Of a stretch of DNA of 64,000 nucleotides, positions 34,301-42,852 are shown piece after piece; positions within the stretch are counted from its first letter, which is position 1, and each line of letters begins with the position of its first letter. A model generated the notes under the pieces. The model saw nothing but the letters and a program-made list of their open reading frames with translations, was not told the origin of the DNA and did not search any database. The stretch covers positions 67,478-131,477 of the forward strand of contig NZ_LGDV01000141.1 in NCBI RefSeq assembly GCF_001280015.1, in the 5' to 3' direction. A program made the position numbers and the translations under genes. The DNA is from Streptomyces sp. MMG1121 (lineage in GTDB: Bacteria > Actinomycetota > Actinomycetes > Streptomycetales > Streptomycetaceae).

Positions 34301-34861
34301 ATGACGTCGATGCCGATCATCCTCTTGCTGTCCGGGAGTCTGCGCAAGGGCTCCTCCAACGAGGTCGTGCTGCGGACCGCCCAGGTCGTGGCGCCTTCCG
34401 TCGGGGTGGACACCGTCCTGTACGAGGACCTGGCCCGGCTTCCGCACTTCAACCCCGATGACGACACCGACCCGTTGCCGGCCCCGGTCGCCGGGCTGCG
34501 GGCCGCCCTCGACCGTGCGGACGGCATCCTGATCTGCACCCCCGAGTACGCCGGCACGCTGCCGGGTGCCTTCAAGAACCTGCTGGACTGGACGGTCGGG
34601 GGCACCGAGATCTGTGACACGCCGTCGGCCTGGGTCAACGCGGCCGCGCCCGGGCGTGGCCAGGGCGCCGAGGCCACGCTGCGTACCGTGCTCGGCTACA
34701 CCGGTGCCGACATCGTGGAGCCCGCCTGCGTGCGGATTCCGGTGAGCCGGGATCTGATCGGCGACGACGGACTCCTCGCCGACTCCGCGGCGCGACGCCA
34801 ACTCGGCGGCGTTCTGCGGCAGTTGGCGGAACGTGTCGGGCCTTCGTCACCGGCGGCGTGA
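34301..34861 (+). CDS. NADPH-dependent FMN reductase family protein
   Basis: A 186-residue flavodoxin-fold oxidoreductase: IILLLSGSLRKGSSNEVVLR (FMN phosphate loop), DGILICTPEYAGTLPGAFKN (family signature PEYxxxxPGxxKN) and LLDWTVGGTEICDTPSAW. Such enzymes (ChrR/YieF/SsuE-like) reduce FMN, quinones or metal ions. The gene appears leaderless. It is 100 bp after tpg in the same direction; no functional link is evident. The downstream region is a decayed GH2 gene on the other strand. Confidence 0.92.
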   Translation: MTSMPIILLLSGSLRKGSSNEVVLRTAQVVAPSVGVDTVLYEDLARLPHFNPDDDTDPLPAPVAGLRAALDRADGILICTPEYAGTLPGAFKNLLDWTVGGTEICDTPSAWVNAAAPGRGQGAEATLRTVLGYTGADIVEPACVRIPVSRDLIGDDGLLADSAARRQLGGVLRQLAERVGPSSPAA

Positions 34862-34864
34862 GCG

Positions 34865-35745
34865 TGGTCGGGCGCAGGCCCGGGGTGCTCGCGGAGAGGG
34901 TGAGGCGGCGCGGTCCCTTCGCGTCGCACCCGTCACGTCGAAGGCCACCGGGGCCCTCGCGTCGGGTACGACCCGGCCCCGGTGGTCCGTGACCTTCGCG
35001 TACGCGTGGGCCAGGTCGTCGCGGCTTCGGCTCGTGGCGAGGGCATGGGCGTCCGGGGCGGGGCGCAGGGCGGCCGGGGCGCCCACCGCGGTGAGTGGGG
35101 TGCGGCCGGTCTCCCCGGCCGTCGCGGTGGGCCACCGCCGTCAACCCCGCCCGGTGGGCGGGGCGCGGTGCAGATGGCCATGGCCCGTTCGGGAGAGGTC
35201 GGCGCGAACTCCTTTCCGCCGAGAATGAGTTGGCACGGACCTCCCGGTGTGCGGACGTGCACGGTCATGGGGCGGCCGGTCCCGGCGCCCCAGGTCCGCC
35301 GGTCGGTTCGTCGAAGTGGCACCACCAGAAGCTCCACAGCCCGGCACGACGCCCTGGTGGTCGCTGCCCGCGGCCGTGTCCTCGGGCGCCGTCGGTGTCT
35401 TGCCGGTGCCGGACTCGCCCAGGCAGTCCCAGGTGGCAGCGCCCGTCGTCGGCATCGACGCAACTCCACGACGCCGCGGGGCGCACGGGCCGATCCCCCG
35501 CGGAGCCGCGGGCGCGTTCGGGTCCGGGTCCGGGTCCCTGAGCACCAGCAGGAGGGATCGCTCGTGGCGCCGCCCGGAGCCGTGGTCGTACCCGGGCGAC
35601 TCGGCGCCGTCGGCGTCGCCGCGCAGGAACAGCCGGCCCTCGTCGAAGGACCGCTCGCCCGCCGGGCCGCCGCCGGGCCGGGCGCGAGCGCCTGCCGCCG
35701 GGTCGCCCTCCGGCCGTCTCTGCGTACCGTCACCATCTCTCCCGC
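34865..35745 (-). pseudogene. Decayed C-terminal part of a GH2 beta-galactosidase gene
   Basis: Minus-strand pieces in at least three frames read in order as the end of a glycoside hydrolase family 2 protein with a DUF4982-type tail: RRHERSLLLVLRDPD near 35560, LWSFWWCHFDEP near 35320, MTVHVRTPGGPCQLILGGKE from 35268, LTAVAHRDGR near 35130, and RDDLAHAYAKVTDHRGRVVP ending AFDVTG near 34935. GH2 tails of the form VTVxTxxxxxELxLNGK and AxVxVTDxxGxxVPDA...FxVTG are recognisable. Several frameshifts and the missing catalytic half show it is dead. It follows an intact GH127 gene, so the pair was probably an arabino/galactan-degradation operon. Confidence 0.72.
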
Positions 35746-35780
35746 CGGGCAGGGGAACCCGGGTAGCCGTCGCGCGTCCG

Positions 35781-38309
35781 CTAGGAGGCGGCCAGGGCCG
35801 CGACCTCGGCCGCGGTCAGTGTCCTGCCGTGGACGCGGAAGTCGTCGACCGTCGCCTTCAGATACGGGTCCGGGTACTGCGACCTGCCGATGTACGCGGC
35901 CCGGATGTGGTTGCCGAAGTCGCGGGGCTCGACGTCGACCGCCGTGTTCCGGCCCGCTTCACGGCCGTCGACGTACAGCACGGCCGTGCCGGACCCGTAG
36001 GTGACGGCCACATGGACCCAGCGGTCGGTCGGCAGCGGGCCGGCGTCGATGCGCTGCTCCGCTCCTCCGCCGCTCGTGGTGATGGCGTAGCGCAGCGTCC
36101 CGGCGTCGCTCAGCGGGGTGAGGAACATGTTGACGCTGACGCCGGTGCCGAAGTCGAAGATCCGGCTCCAGGCGGCCGGTTGGCCGGTGAGGTTCACCCA
36201 GGTGGCGACCGAATAGGCGGACGCGCCTGCCAACAGGTCGTCCGCGACGACGACATGCCCGTCCGTGCCGTCCAGGGCCACGGCGCCGGAGAGATGTCCC
36301 CGGGCCCAGGAGGCGCCGCCGGTGAGGGTCGCCGTCCTCCCGTTCCCGGTGGCGTCCGCGGCCGTCGTGCCGGAGGTCTCGTCGAAGCGGTACCAGGCGG
36401 CGAACTCCGGTGGCGGGGAGGGCGGTTGGCCGGTCAGCCAGTAGACGTTGTAGTACTGGTGATGGACGCGTGCGATGGGCAGCAGCGTCACCGTCTCCTT
36501 GTCGGCCGTCGCCGTGAACCGCAGGGGGTCGGCCGAGGTCTGCCGGATCGTGCCCGTGTCGAGCCGGGGCATCGAGCGGCTCTGCGTCGTGCCGTACGCC
36601 CCGGCCAGCACCACCGGACCGTGCAGCACCGCCTGGACGTCGGGGTCGTCCGCAGTCGCCTCGACACGCGTCCGCATCGGCAGGGCGATCTCGACCTGGT
36701 CGCCGGTCTTCCAGGCGCGGTCGAGGCTCAGCCACCTGCCGACGACCGAGCGGTCCGTGAGCGTACGGCCGTTCAGCTTGACGCGTGTCCCGGCGGCCCA
36801 GGCCGGGACGCGGACCAGCAGCTCGTGCCGCGCCTGCCCGGCGGTGACCGTGAGGACCGTCGAGGCGGTGTCGGGCAGCCGGGTGGTCTGCCGCCAGGTG
36901 ATCCCCTGCTCCTGCCAGTGCACCTGGGACGGGACGAACAGGTTGACCAGCAGCCGCTGTCCGTCGTGCGTGTAGATGGTGTCCGCGAACTTCGCCTGCG
37001 TCTCCATGCCGGTGCCGTGGTCGCAGGAGAAGTTGTCGTAGTCGGTGGAGTAGGCGTTCGGGTCCGTGCCCATGAAGGACGGCTGCTGTTTGAAGGAGCC
37101 GGGGCCGAGCCCGGTGTAGTAGATGTCGAAGCCGTGTGCCGCGTCCGGGTCCTGTTCGCCGAGCATCTGGTTGAACAGGGTGCGCTCGTAGTAGTCGAGG
37201 AGGTCGGTGCGGTCCGGGTCCTCGAAGTGCAGCAGTCGGGTCAGCTTGAGCATGTTGTAGCTGTTGCAGTTCTCGCACGTGCCGTTGGACAACTGGCCCG
37301 CGATGACGTCGGGTTCGTGGAAGGCCTCGCCGTTGCTGTTGCCGCCGATGACGTACGAGTGGTGACCGGTGACGATCTGCCAGAAGTTCTGGGCGATGGT
37401 GCGGTAGCGGTCGGGCAGGCCCTCCTGCCACAGGCGCAGCGCGCCGACCATCTTCGGGATCTGGGTGTTGGCGTGCAGCCCGGCGAGCCGGTCCTCGCCG
37501 GCGGCCAGGGGGTCGAAGACCCGGGCGTGGGTGAAGCGTTCGGCGACCTCCAGCCAGACGGCGTCCCCGGTGAGCGCGTGCAGATCGGCGAGGACGTCGT
37601 TCATCCCGCCGAACTCGGTCTCCAGTACCCGCTGCATCTGTGCGTGACTCAGTTTGCCCGTACGGCCGTTGACCCACTCGCCCAGCTGGAGCACCACATC
37701 GAGGGCCTGGTCGTTCCCGGCCAGCCGGTACTGGTCGACCAGCCCCGCCATGATCTTGTGCAGGGTGTAGTACGGCGCCCACACACCGGTCCCGGCCTCC
37801 AGCCGGTCGAAGAAGCTCTCCGGGAACGCCGACAGGTAGCCCTTGCCGTATCCGGCCGACGGTGACGCGGCCTGGCAGGCGGCCAGGGCGGGGACGAGGG
37901 CGCGGCCCTTGTCGCGCAGCGCCGTGTCGCCCGTGTTGGCGTAGGTGAGGGCGAGCCCGGAGAGCAGATGTCCGGTGGAGTGCCCGCGCAGCTCGACGGT
38001 CGGCGCCTCCCAGCCGCCGCAGGGCTGGGCGGTGCTGGACAGTCCCACGTTCAGCCGGAAGGTGTGCAGCAGCCGGTCGATGTCGACGAAGCGCAGATAG
38101 GCGGTGTTGCGGCGCTGGTTGTCCTGGAAGGGCCCGGCCAGCAGGGTCACCGCGCCGAGCGGGAACGGCGCTACGCGGGTGGCCCGCAGGTGCGGTGATC
38201 CGGTGCGGCGCGGTGCCGCCTGGGCGGCACCGGCGTCCGTCACCGTCAGGGCGGCTGCGGTCGCGCCGGCGGCGGTCAGGAAGAACCGTCTGCCGAGGGG
38301 TGGGGTCAC
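35781..38309 (-). CDS. GH127 beta-L-arabinofuranosidase-type enzyme with LamG domain, Tat-exported
   Basis: An 842-residue secreted hydrolase. The N-terminus GRRFFLTAAGATAAALTVTD is a Tat signal, cut after about residue 30. Residues about 40-640 are the GH127/DUF1680 alpha/alpha barrel with its typical LRFVDIDRLLHTFRLNVGL, HSTGHLLSGLALTYANTGD, AGLHANTQIPKMVGALR and the cysteine-bearing CENCNSYNMLKLTRLLHFE, whose Cys residues hold zinc and serve as nucleophile in characterised members. The last 180 residues are a LamG/concanavalin domain (WYRFDETSGTTAADATGNGR). GTG 38309 follows GGAGG by 5 nt. A promoter and palindrome precede it. Confidence 0.92.
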   Translation of the reverse strand: MTPPLGRRFFLTAAGATAAALTVTDAGAAQAAPRRTGSPHLRATRVAPFPLGAVTLLAGPFQDNQRRNTAYLRFVDIDRLLHTFRLNVGLSSTAQPCGGWEAPTVELRGHSTGHLLSGLALTYANTGDTALRDKGRALVPALAACQAASPSAGYGKGYLSAFPESFFDRLEAGTGVWAPYYTLHKIMAGLVDQYRLAGNDQALDVVLQLGEWVNGRTGKLSHAQMQRVLETEFGGMNDVLADLHALTGDAVWLEVAERFTHARVFDPLAAGEDRLAGLHANTQIPKMVGALRLWQEGLPDRYRTIAQNFWQIVTGHHSYVIGGNSNGEAFHEPDVIAGQLSNGTCENCNSYNMLKLTRLLHFEDPDRTDLLDYYERTLFNQMLGEQDPDAAHGFDIYYTGLGPGSFKQQPSFMGTDPNAYSTDYDNFSCDHGTGMETQAKFADTIYTHDGQRLLVNLFVPSQVHWQEQGITWRQTTRLPDTASTVLTVTAGQARHELLVRVPAWAAGTRVKLNGRTLTDRSVVGRWLSLDRAWKTGDQVEIALPMRTRVEATADDPDVQAVLHGPVVLAGAYGTTQSRSMPRLDTGTIRQTSADPLRFTATADKETVTLLPIARVHHQYYNVYWLTGQPPSPPPEFAAWYRFDETSGTTAADATGNGRTATLTGGASWARGHLSGAVALDGTDGHVVVADDLLAGASAYSVATWVNLTGQPAAWSRIFDFGTGVSVNMFLTPLSDAGTLRYAITTSGGGAEQRIDAGPLPTDRWVHVAVTYGSGTAVLYVDGREAGRNTAVDVEPRDFGNHIRAAYIGRSQYPDPYLKATVDDFRVHGRTLTAAEVAALAAS

Positions 38310-38373
38310 GAAGTCCTCCGCATGTCGATGGCATGAGGCGGGGACTCCCGGCCCCTGCCCCGCTGACTGCTCG

Positions 38374-38387
38374 TTCGAGATATCGAA
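38374..38387. promoter_or_regulatory. Operator-like palindrome before GH127 gene
   Basis: TTCGAGATATCGAA has arms TTCGA (38374-38378) and TCGAA (38383-38387). On the coding strand it reads CTTTCGATATCTCGAACG and lies 20-35 nt after the predicted transcription start, where a bound repressor would block elongation. It shares TTTCGA...ATATC text with the repeat before the GH11 xylanase. Confidence 0.55.
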
Positions 38388-38416
38388 AGCTGTGCGACAT
38401 GCTGTGCGGAGATCCA

Positions 38417-38444
38417 CCGTAGAGGACTGGCTCCTGGTGTCAAT
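38417..38444 (-). promoter_or_regulatory. Promoter of the GH127 gene
   Basis: On the minus strand TTGACA (38439-38444) and TACGGT (38417-38422) are spaced by 16 bp, placing transcription start near 38410, about 100 nt before the GTG at 38309. Confidence 0.6.
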
Positions 38445-38518
38445 GGCACGGGGGAGGCGGCAGCGAGGAGGCCGATAAGAGGTCGACAACTCCTGTGTCA
38501 GCGGCCAGAGTTGACGCC

Positions 38519-39295
38519 ATGGAACAGGAGGGGGTCTGGGACGCCGCCGTCGCGCGGAGCTACGACACGCCCGGTACCGGTATGTTCGCGCCCGACGTCC
38601 TGGCGCCCACGGTGACGCGTCTGGCCGAGCTGGCGGACGGGGGAGCGGCGCTGGAGTTCGCGATCGGGACCGGACGGGTCGCCGTCCCGCTCGCCGGGCA
38701 CGGAGTCCCCGTTACCGGCATCGAGCTGTCCGAGCCGATGGTGGAGCGGCTGCGGACCAAGGCCGGCGAAGCGGCGATCCCCGTGGTCATCGGCGACATG
38801 GCGACGACCACGGCCCCGGGGACGTACAGCCTCGTCTACCTCGTGTACAACACGATCTCCAATCTGCTCACCCAGGCCGAGCAGGTCGAGTGCTTCCGCA
38901 ACGCCGCCCGCCATCTCACCCCCGGCGGCCGGTTCGTGGTCGAGCTGTGGGTGCCCGAGCTGCGTACGCTTCCGCCGGGCAGGGCGGCCACCGTCTGGCA
39001 GGTCGACGCCGGCTACGTCGGGCTGGACACCTACGACGTCCTCAACCAGCGTGTCGTATCGCACCACTTCCACTTCGGCGCCACCGAGCAGGCCCGGCTC
39101 CGGCGCAGCCCGCACCGCTACATCTGGCCCGCAGAACTCGACCTCATGGCCCAACTGGCCGGATTCGAGCGTGAGTCGCGGCACGCGGACTGGGACGGCG
39201 CGGAATTCACCGCCGACTCCCGCTCCCATGTGTCCGTCTACCGGATCCCGGTGAAGCAGTGGCCCGGCGCGTCCTCAGCGCGGCAGCAGCCGTAG
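38519..39295 (+). CDS. Class I SAM-dependent methyltransferase
   Basis: A 258-residue methyltransferase: GAALEFAIGTGRVAVPLAGH is the SAM-binding loop (LEFAIGTGR), GIELSEPMVERLRTKAG the motif-II acidic residue, and GDMATTTAPGTYSLVYLVYN followed by HLTPGGRFVVELW the later motifs. Substrate unknown. An upstream GTG at 38495 would add 8 residues; neither start has a strong ribosome-binding site, and ATG 38519 was chosen. It is divergent from the GH127 gene and overlaps the tail of the convergent PucR-type gene by 21 bp. Confidence 0.88.
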   Translation: MEQEGVWDAAVARSYDTPGTGMFAPDVLAPTVTRLAELADGGAALEFAIGTGRVAVPLAGHGVPVTGIELSEPMVERLRTKAGEAAIPVVIGDMATTTAPGTYSLVYLVYNTISNLLTQAEQVECFRNAARHLTPGGRFVVELWVPELRTLPPGRAATVWQVDAGYVGLDTYDVLNQRVVSHHFHFGATEQARLRRSPHRYIWPAELDLMAQLAGFERESRHADWDGAEFTADSRSHVSVYRIPVKQWPGASSARQQP

Positions 39296-40441
39296 CGCGT
39301 ACAGGGCCGCGCCCAGGTCGGCCAGCGCGGCCGGGTCCGAGAGCGGGCGGCCCGTCAACTCCTCGATGCGGCGCAGCCGGTAGCGCACGGTGTTCGGGTG
39401 GACGAAGAGACGCTCCGCCGCCTCGGTGGCCGCGCCGCCCGCGGTGAACCAGTGCCCGAGCGTGCGCAGCAGCCGCGCCCGCTCCGCCTCCGGCAGGGCG
39501 AGGACCGGCCCCAGGGCGACCTCGACCAGCCGGCTCGCCTCCGCCGGGGCCGCGGCGACCAGCATGGCCAGCGGGCTGTCGTCGAAGAGCGTGACCCCCG
39601 GACCGTCGCCGGGCAGCCCGGCCAGGGCCAGCCGGGCGAACCGCAGCGCCTGCGGTGTGTCCCGCAGTGAGTCGAACCGGGGGCTGACCCCGACCCGGGC
39701 GCGGCGCCTGCGCAGCGCCCGCAGGCTCTCCGGCTCGGCGTCCCGGTGCGCGAGCGAGACCAGCCCGATCTGCTGGTCGGGCAGCAGCCGCCAGACCGAC
39801 GACACCCCGAAGCGGCGCAGTGCCGCCTCGATGCCGGGCAGTGGCTCCTGACCGGGATCCGGCACGTCGGCGGCCACGACCGCGTACGGGCCCCGCTCCG
39901 GCAGACCGAGCTGCCGGGCCGCCTCCCACGGCGTCGTACGATCCGCGAGCGCGCCCGTGAACAGCGCCTCGGCCAACGCCGAACGGCGCGCCTCGCGTTG
40001 CAGCGCCAGCTCCGCGCTGGTCTCGCGGTAGGCGGCCGCCACCGCCTCCGCGTACCGGCCGAACAGGGCCCAGACCTCCGACGAACCGACCACCAGCTCG
40101 GCGTCCGTGACCTCCGGGTGCCGACGCGCCTCGTCGACCACCTCCGACCAGAACAGCTCGAAACCGACCCGATAGGCGTGCAGTGTGTCCGCGAGGGGTA
40201 CGCCCTGCTCCGCGCGCAGACGCCCGGTCTGCAGCGCGGCCCCCACGTCCGGTTCGGTGCCGAAGGCGAAACGGCACAGGAGCAGATCGGCGTTGTCCGC
40301 GCAGGACTCCCGAAGCGACGCGAAGGGGATGAGCGCGTCGTCCGCGTACGACTCGACCTCCGTCCGGATGCGCTCGGTCATCCGCTCGCCCAGCTCCGGA
40401 AGGCGCGCACGCAACGCCGCGCCCACATTCTGCAGACTCAT
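39275..40441 (-). CDS. PucR/CdaR family transcriptional regulator
   Basis: A 388-residue regulator with an N-terminal RsbRD-like sensing region (LGERMTERIRTEVESYADDA), a GGDEF-like middle segment (LAHRDAEPESLRAL, RVGVSPRFDSLRDTPQA) and C-terminal PucR HTH: LFVHPNTVRYRLRRIEELTG preceded by TAGGAATEAAERL. ATG 40441 is preferred to the longer frame because the family starts with MSLQNVGAALRARLPEL-like text. It is divergent from the acyl-CoA ligase gene (158-bp gap), its likely target. Confidence 0.9.
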   Translation of the reverse strand: MSLQNVGAALRARLPELGERMTERIRTEVESYADDALIPFASLRESCADNADLLLCRFAFGTEPDVGAALQTGRLRAEQGVPLADTLHAYRVGFELFWSEVVDEARRHPEVTDAELVVGSSEVWALFGRYAEAVAAAYRETSAELALQREARRSALAEALFTGALADRTTPWEAARQLGLPERGPYAVVAADVPDPGQEPLPGIEAALRRFGVSSVWRLLPDQQIGLVSLAHRDAEPESLRALRRRRARVGVSPRFDSLRDTPQALRFARLALAGLPGDGPGVTLFDDSPLAMLVAAAPAEASRLVEVALGPVLALPEAERARLLRTLGHWFTAGGAATEAAERLFVHPNTVRYRLRRIEELTGRPLSDPAALADLGAALYALRLLPR

Positions 40442-40599
40442 GTGCGCAGCGTACGGTGGCCCGTTTGTTCTGCGGAACAACACCGGACGGCATGGACTGT
40501 GGGCGTGGCCATGGACGCGCGCGAGCGTGCACGCGAGCATGCCGTGAGCGCTCGCGGCGGGACCCGTGAGTGCCGGGAGCAGGGGTGCGAGGAGGCATC

Positions 40600-42093
40600 A
40601 TGGCCAATCTGGCGGACTTTCTGGTGGACACGGCGCGGCGCCTGCCCGACCGCCCGGCGCTGCGGCTGGGGACGGCGACCACCACCTACGCCGAGCTGGA
40701 CCGGCTGAGCGCCCAGGCCGCCGCCCTGCTGCGCACCGAGGGCCTGCGCACCGGCGACCGGGTCGCGCTGATGCTGCCCAACGTGCCCGAGTTCGTCGTC
40801 CTGTACTACGCCGTCCTGCGCGCCGGCGGCATCGTGGTGCCGATGAACCCGCTGCTCAAGGAGCGCGAGACCGCCTATCACCTGCGCGACTCCGGCGCCG
40901 TGCTGCTCTTGGAGTGGCATCGGGCGCCGGGCGAGGGCGCCGCGGGCGCGGCCGCCGCGGGCGTGCGCCACCTGTCGGTCGAACCCGCCGCCCTCGCCAC
41001 CGAACTGGCCCGCCTGGAGCCGCAGTTCGAGGTCACGCCCGCCGCCGGCGACGACGTCGCCGTACTGCTCTACACCTCCGGCACCACCGGCCACCCCAAG
41101 GGCGCCGCGCTCACCCACGCCGGGCTGCGCCACAACACCGAGGTCAACGTCACCGAGGTCCAGCGGCTGACCTCCGAGGACGTGATCGTCGGCTGTCTGC
41201 CGCTGTTCCACATCTTCGGGCAGACCTGCACGATGAACGTCGCCGTCCGCAGCGGCGCCTCGCTCACCCTCGTCCCCCGCTTCGAGCCGGGCACGGTGCT
41301 CGACGCCATCGCCCGCGACCGGGCCACCGTCTTCGAGGGCGTGCCCACCATGTACGCGGCGCTGCTCCAGCACCCGGGCGCCACCGGGGCCGACATGTCC
41401 AGCCTGCGTATGTGTGTCTCGGGCGGCGCCTCGCTGCCGGTGGAGGTCCTGCACGGGTTCGAGCGGCGCTTCGGCTGCATGGTGCTGGAGGGCTTCGGCA
41501 TGTCCGAGACCAGCCCGGTCGTCTCGTTCAACCACCCCGACCGCCCCCGCAAGCCCGGTTCCGTCGGCACGCCCATCCGCGATGTGGAGGTCCGGCTGCT
41601 CGACGCCACCGGCCGGGACGTCGCGACGGGCGAGGTCGGTGAACTGGCCGTGCGCGGGCCCAACGTGATGAAGGGGTACTGGAACCGCCCCGAGGACACG
41701 GCCGCCACGATCCCCGACGGCTGGCTGCGCACCGGCGACCTGGCCCGCCGGGACGAGGACGGCTTCCTCTACATCGTCGACCGCAAGAAGGACCTGATCA
41801 TCCGCGGCGGCTACAACGTCTACCCGCGCGAGATCGAGGAGGTCCTGCACGAGCACCCCGCCGTCGCCCTCGCCGCGGTCCTCGGTGTGCCCGACGAGCG
41901 GCTCGGCGAGGAGGTGGCGGCCGCGGTGGTGCTGCGCCCGGGAGCCCGGGCGGACACCGCGGAGTTGCAGCAGTTCGTCCGGGACCGGGTCGCCGCCTAC
42001 AAGTACCCGCGCCGCCTCTGGCTGACGGACGCGCTGCCGATGGGCCCCAGCGGCAAGATCCTCAAGCGCGAGATCACCGCGCCGGCGTCCTGA
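40600..42093 (+). CDS. Long-chain fatty acid-CoA ligase-type AMP-forming enzyme
   Basis: A 497-residue ANL-superfamily ligase. VAVLLYTSGTTGHPKGAALT is the P-loop, VLEGFGMSETSPVVSFNHPD the adenine/acyl motif, GWLRTGDLARRDEDGFLYIV the hinge, and IIRGGYNVYPREIEEVLHEH with final PMGPSGKILKREI supplies the C-terminal lysine. It activates a carboxylic acid, probably a fatty or aryl acid, to the acyl-CoA via the adenylate. GGAGGCATC immediately precedes the ATG. Probably controlled by the divergent PucR-type regulator. No beta-oxidation gene adjoins it. Confidence 0.93.
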   Translation: MANLADFLVDTARRLPDRPALRLGTATTTYAELDRLSAQAAALLRTEGLRTGDRVALMLPNVPEFVVLYYAVLRAGGIVVPMNPLLKERETAYHLRDSGAVLLLEWHRAPGEGAAGAAAAGVRHLSVEPAALATELARLEPQFEVTPAAGDDVAVLLYTSGTTGHPKGAALTHAGLRHNTEVNVTEVQRLTSEDVIVGCLPLFHIFGQTCTMNVAVRSGASLTLVPRFEPGTVLDAIARDRATVFEGVPTMYAALLQHPGATGADMSSLRMCVSGGASLPVEVLHGFERRFGCMVLEGFGMSETSPVVSFNHPDRPRKPGSVGTPIRDVEVRLLDATGRDVATGEVGELAVRGPNVMKGYWNRPEDTAATIPDGWLRTGDLARRDEDGFLYIVDRKKDLIIRGGYNVYPREIEEVLHEHPAVALAAVLGVPDERLGEEVAAAVVLRPGARADTAELQQFVRDRVAAYKYPRRLWLTDALPMGPSGKILKREITAPAS

Positions 42094-42117
42094 GCCGGAA
42101 CCCCGGCCGGCCCGGCG

Positions 42118-42729
42118 TCAGGAGAACTGTGACGGGCCGGCCGGGACCCGCCTGCGGGCGGCGAACGCCGTGGCGGCGAGCAGGAGGACGACGGCGCCCA
42201 CGCCAGGCTTCCACGGTGTGTTCGGCTCTCCCGCGATCGGCGCCACCCGGTGCCTGGGGTCGTAGGCGACGTGGACCCGCCTGCCCTCGGACGCGATGCG
42301 CCGGTCGCTGTTGATCTCGGTGGGGTATCCGCCGGGACAGTCCAGCGCGAGGCGGTAGACGGTCTTCGCGATGCCGTCCTCGCCGAAGGCCGCGATCTTC
42401 CTGTCGTGCACCGCCCGTACGACACAGGTCGCCGACGCGGTGCGCTGCACCAACTGGTCCGCCGTGGCTGCCACCATGAGCGGGCCGATGGCCAGGAAGA
42501 GCGCGCCGAACAGTCCGCCGCTCCCGCTGACCAGCGCGAAGTACACCGCACAGGCACAGCCGACCAGCACCGCGCCGGCCACCACCGCGACCCCGGTCGA
42601 CGGCGCCGAGGCGCTCACGAGACACCAGTGGGCCCAGGCGTACAGGGCCGCGGCCGCCGCGCCGGGCAGCGCCGCGGCGAGCCATCGCGGCCGGGTCCCG
42701 ATGTCTTCCCCGTCTGCGTCCTCTGTCAT
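42118..42729 (-). CDS. Multi-helix membrane protein, unknown function
   Basis: A 203-residue protein with helices near residues 18-38, 45-68, 70-92 and a final one near 178-195 (VGAVVLLLAATAFAARRRVP). Between helices three and four is an extracytoplasmic-looking domain of 85 residues (VVRAVHDRKIAAFGEDGIAK, LDCPGGYPTEINSDRRIASE). This layout is common in Streptomyces hypothetical proteins; no named family is recognised. ATG 42729 follows AGGGG by 6 nt. It is convergent with the acyl-CoA ligase gene. Confidence 0.78.
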   Translation of the reverse strand: MTEDADGEDIGTRPRWLAAALPGAAAAALYAWAHWCLVSASAPSTGVAVVAGAVLVGCACAVYFALVSGSGGLFGALFLAIGPLMVAATADQLVQRTASATCVVRAVHDRKIAAFGEDGIAKTVYRLALDCPGGYPTEINSDRRIASEGRRVHVAYDPRHRVAPIAGEPNTPWKPGVGAVVLLLAATAFAARRRVPAGPSQFS

Positions 42730-42852
42730 GAACACCCCTGGCAGAGGACGTGAGAGCGGGCTGTCCGGTTGCGGCGCGCCCGGCTGGACAAGCTGCCTCG
42801 ACCGGGGGCGTCGAAGGCCGAGGCCGATGGGACGGACCGGTGCCCCCGCCTC

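Noticed and set aside
33646..34861. Integrated linear plasmid end or telomere at the tpg locus
   Set aside because: No run of telomere-like palindromes or plasmid genes flanks tpg; only one 24-bp palindrome typical of an operator is present.
35247..37865. Open frame of 872 codons on the plus strand opposite GH127
   Set aside because: Antisense shadow of the GH127 gene and GH2 remnant, whose motifs read clearly on the other strand.
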